A DNA stretch of 64,000 nt from contig NZ_BAAAPC010000022.1 in assembly GCF_039530945.1 (NCBI RefSeq), positions 40,061-104,060 of the forward strand, read 5' to 3'. The stretch is from Nocardiopsis_C rhodophaea. GTDB taxonomy: Bacteria > Actinomycetota > Actinomycetes > Streptosporangiales > Streptosporangiaceae. The position numbers and the translations under genes are program-made. Within the stretch, counting starts at the first letter, position 1. Each line of letters opens with the position of its first letter. Positions 62,353-64,000 of the stretch are shown piece after piece. The notes under the pieces were generated by a model. The model saw only the letters and a list, made by a program, of their open reading frames with translations. It was not told the origin of the DNA and did not search any database.

Positions 62353-63333
62353 ATGAGCGCGACAAAGTGCCACCGCTGCGGCGACCGCGCCGCCATCGAG
62401 CTCCGCCAGCACCGTATGGTCTACTGCGCTGAGTGTTTCCTGCGGCACTGCCGTGAACAGGTGCGACGCACCATCGATCGACACGCGATGCTCTCCTCGG
62501 ACGACCATCCCCTCGTCGCGGTCTCAGGCGGCAAGGACTCACTCGCGGTGTGGGACATCCTGCTCGACCTGGGTTACCGGGCTGACGGCCTGTACCTGGG
62601 GTTGGGGATCGGCCAGTACAGCGAACGCTCGGCGGAGCACGCCCGGGAGTTCGCCAAGCGGCGCGGGCCGCGCCTGATCGAGGTGGATCTGGCCGACGAG
62701 GCCGGCTTCGCGATCCCGCAGGCGGCGCGCGGCGCCCGGCCCGCGTGTTCCGCGTGCGGGCTGTCCAAACGGCACATGATCAACAGGGCGGCCCTGGAGC
62801 ACGGTTACGAGGTCGTGGTCACCGGTCATAACCTCGACGACGAGGCGGCGGTACTGTTCGGCAACGTGCTGCGGTGGGAGGTCGACTACCTTGCACGGCA
62901 GCGCCCGGTCCTGCCCGAGTCGGAGGGGTTCGCCCGTCGGGTGAAACCCCTGGTCCGGCTGAGCGAGCGTGAGACCGCCGCTTACTGTGCGATCCGGGGC
63001 ATCAACTACATCATCGAGGAGTGCCCCATGGCGGGGGGCAACCGCCACCTCGCCTACAAGGAGATGCTCAACCAGCTGGAGGAACGCCAGCCCGGTGCCA
63101 AGCTCTCCTTCGTCAGCGGGTTCGTCAACCGGGTGCAGCCGATGCTGTCGCATGCGGCCGACGCGGGCAACGCGGACGAGGCGGAGGTGCACCCGTGCTC
63201 GCGGTGTGGATCGCCGACGACGTCGGAGGTCTGCGCGTTCTGCCGGCTCACCGACCGTGTACGCGATGCTGCACCCACCGGGCGGCGTGGTCGGAGGCGC
63301 ACGCGGCGGGCCGCCCAGCGGAGTCAGCACTGA
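62353..63333 (+). CDS. TtuA-type tRNA 2-thiouridine synthase (T54/U54 thiolase)
   Basis: The 326-aa protein has an N-terminal zinc finger (Cys6, 9, 25, 28), the PP-loop SGGKDS (58-63), CSACGLSKR (Cys132, Cys135) and EECPMAG (Cys224); these three cysteines correspond to those that bind the Fe-S cluster in TtuA. A C-terminal zinc finger (Cys282, 285, 294, 297) and a basic tail follow. TtuA adenylates position 54 in the T loop and adds sulfur from TtuB, which raises tRNA heat stability in thermophiles. The closely related NcsA/Ncs6 group acts on U34, so the target is inferred from cofactor and partner. Confidence 0.88.
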   Translation: MSATKCHRCGDRAAIELRQHRMVYCAECFLRHCREQVRRTIDRHAMLSSDDHPLVAVSGGKDSLAVWDILLDLGYRADGLYLGLGIGQYSERSAEHAREFAKRRGPRLIEVDLADEAGFAIPQAARGARPACSACGLSKRHMINRAALEHGYEVVVTGHNLDDEAAVLFGNVLRWEVDYLARQRPVLPESEGFARRVKPLVRLSERETAAYCAIRGINYIIEECPMAGGNRHLAYKEMLNQLEERQPGAKLSFVSGFVNRVQPMLSHAADAGNADEAEVHPCSRCGSPTTSEVCAFCRLTDRVRDAAPTGRRGRRRTRRAAQRSQH

Positions 63334-63668
63334 ACGAGTGCGTCGCGCCCGGGCGGGCCGCGAGCAAGACCCGCTGGTTCTTCTGGTGTTCCGGCGGCGC
63401 ATCGCACTAAAATGGAGAGAGTTCTTTGGAGGAGTGCAGGCCCACGGGCCCCTTCCGGGAATACCAGGCACGGCCATGTGTTGACGATAATAAGATTTTC
63501 CGTGGAAGCCGACCCGCCGTGAGTGTCCGGTGGGGAGCACGCGGATATAGGAATATCAGCGACCGAGTTCTTTGCCGCGCCCAGCGTGGCGGGGCGTATG
63601 CTCCTGGAGAACTCAACAGCGCCTAGGTCACACGCGGTGTGAGCTCCGTCCGGCCGCGGGCCTAGGCC
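63334..63668 (+). other. region with an rRNA-operon leader-like block
   Basis: No gene is supported. GAGAACTCAACAGCGCC (63607-63623) is nearly the leader block found before 16S rRNA genes of actinomycetes (…TTTGAGAACTCAACAGCGTGCC). GAGTTCTTTG (63566-63575) and GAGAGTTCTTTGGA (63417-63430) resemble the boxA-like part of the same leaders. An AT-rich spot (TTGACGATAATAAGAT, 63482 on) may belong to a promoter, but the spacing is not convincing. Confidence 0.55.
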
Positions 63669-64000
63669 CGAGCGTCTGCTTACTAAAAACACAGTTCCGT
63701 GCGAAGTCCTACGACGCTGTATACGGACTGACGCCTGCCCGGTTCCGGAACGTTAAGAGGACCAGTGAGGCGGGGCAACCCCCCGATTCTGGGAATCTAA
63801 GCGGCGGTAGACGGCGGTGATAACTATACCCATCCTCAGAGAGTGAAATTCCTTTTCGGGTAAGTTCCGAACCGCGCCCAAAGGTTCCCTCGGCCTGGTT
63901 GGCAATCAGGTGGTGAGTGTAAGTGCACAAGGGAGCTTGACTGTGAGACGGACGTGTCGAGCAGGTGCGAAAGCAGGGACTAGTGATCCGGCACCGGCGT
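63669..64000 (+). rRNA. 23S rRNA-like segment with large internal deletion (continues past window)
   Basis: 63669-63872 matches domain IV of bacterial 23S rRNA (CTTACTAAAAACACAG, GTATACGGACTGACGCCTGC, GAAATTCC…TCGGGTAAGTTCCGA). At about 63,873 it jumps to domain V (GCGCCCAAAGGTTCCCTCGG, GGTTGGCAATCAGGTG, GTAAGTGCACAAGGGAGCTT, GGGACTAGTGATCCGG), skipping several hundred bases that hold essential parts. Even universally conserved bases are changed (AACTATACCC for AACTATAACC, CTCAGAGAGTG for CTAAGGTAGCG). Some helices keep pairing through double changes. It cannot be a working 23S rRNA as given. Confidence 0.85.

Noticed and set aside
63482..63500. Sigma-70 type promoter at TTGACGATAATAAGAT before the 23S-like segment
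   Set aside because: The -35 and -10 look-alikes overlap; no pair with normal spacing was found.

Overview
High-GC actinomycete chromosome, most like the Nocardiopsaceae (Nocardiopsis, Streptomonospora, Thermobifida and relatives). The evidence is GTG/TTG starts, Shine-Dalgarno sites of the GGAGG type, a SepX/GlpR division gene, an actinobacterial zinc-ribbon MscL, TatB, Pmt, CpaB-like SAF and MetG genes, and a 23S-like sequence that is actinobacterial in type. Species cannot be fixed from the sequence alone. One run of 98 N lies inside a tandem repeat.

1-42,700 is mostly ordinary core genome. It holds regulators and a secreted GDSL hydrolase (1-1,800), a large imperfect inverted repeat (1,843-2,396), an Uup-type ABC-F ATPase, and a 92-bp tandem repeat array with the assembly gap. 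A two-gene transketolase follows, divergent from soxR, with a SoxR-type box in its promoter. Next come ispE, a membrane Ser/Thr kinase, rsmA, a CaiB/BaiF-type enzyme, tatD, metG, a fused SecDF, rsmI, a Pmt mannosyltransferase, a cold-shock gene, a voltage-gated-type ion channel, PAP2, tatB, a secreted nuclease, a small GWSWW-repeat secreted peptide and an EndoQ-like nuclease fused to a UvrD helicase. A minus-strand block then holds tRNA-Ala(CGC), sepX/glpR, a GNAT gene, mog, moaC, moeA/glp and galU; it pairs the gephyrin-like Glp with its membrane receptor. 5-formyl-THF cyclo-ligase, an FmdB-type protein, a SAF protein, mscL and a VanY-like peptidase follow.

43,000-59,400 is accessory DNA next to tRNA-Arg(CCT). 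The 3' end of this tRNA (14-bp core) recurs at 55,486, and each copy is followed by a decayed C-terminus of a large serine recombinase, which points to tandem integrations. The cargo includes a fragment of a conjugation gene, RidA with a WYL regulator, a methyltransferase pair of which one is frameshifted, lower-GC secreted proteins, a 1,065-aa secreted protein with an HELHH metallopeptidase-like region, an SGNH hydrolase and FN3-like domains, a DEDDh exonuclease, a 3' fragment of tRNA-Gly(CCC), an IS256 fragment, an MFS/TetR pair with a palindromic operator and a dead IS5-family element.

59,400-64,000 returns to core-like genes: formate-THF ligase, then a small ubiquitin-like sulfur carrier beside a TtuA-type tRNA thiolase with all expected cysteines. 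The window ends in an odd unit: an rRNA-operon leader-like block followed by a divergent 23S rRNA segment that lacks several hundred internal bases.
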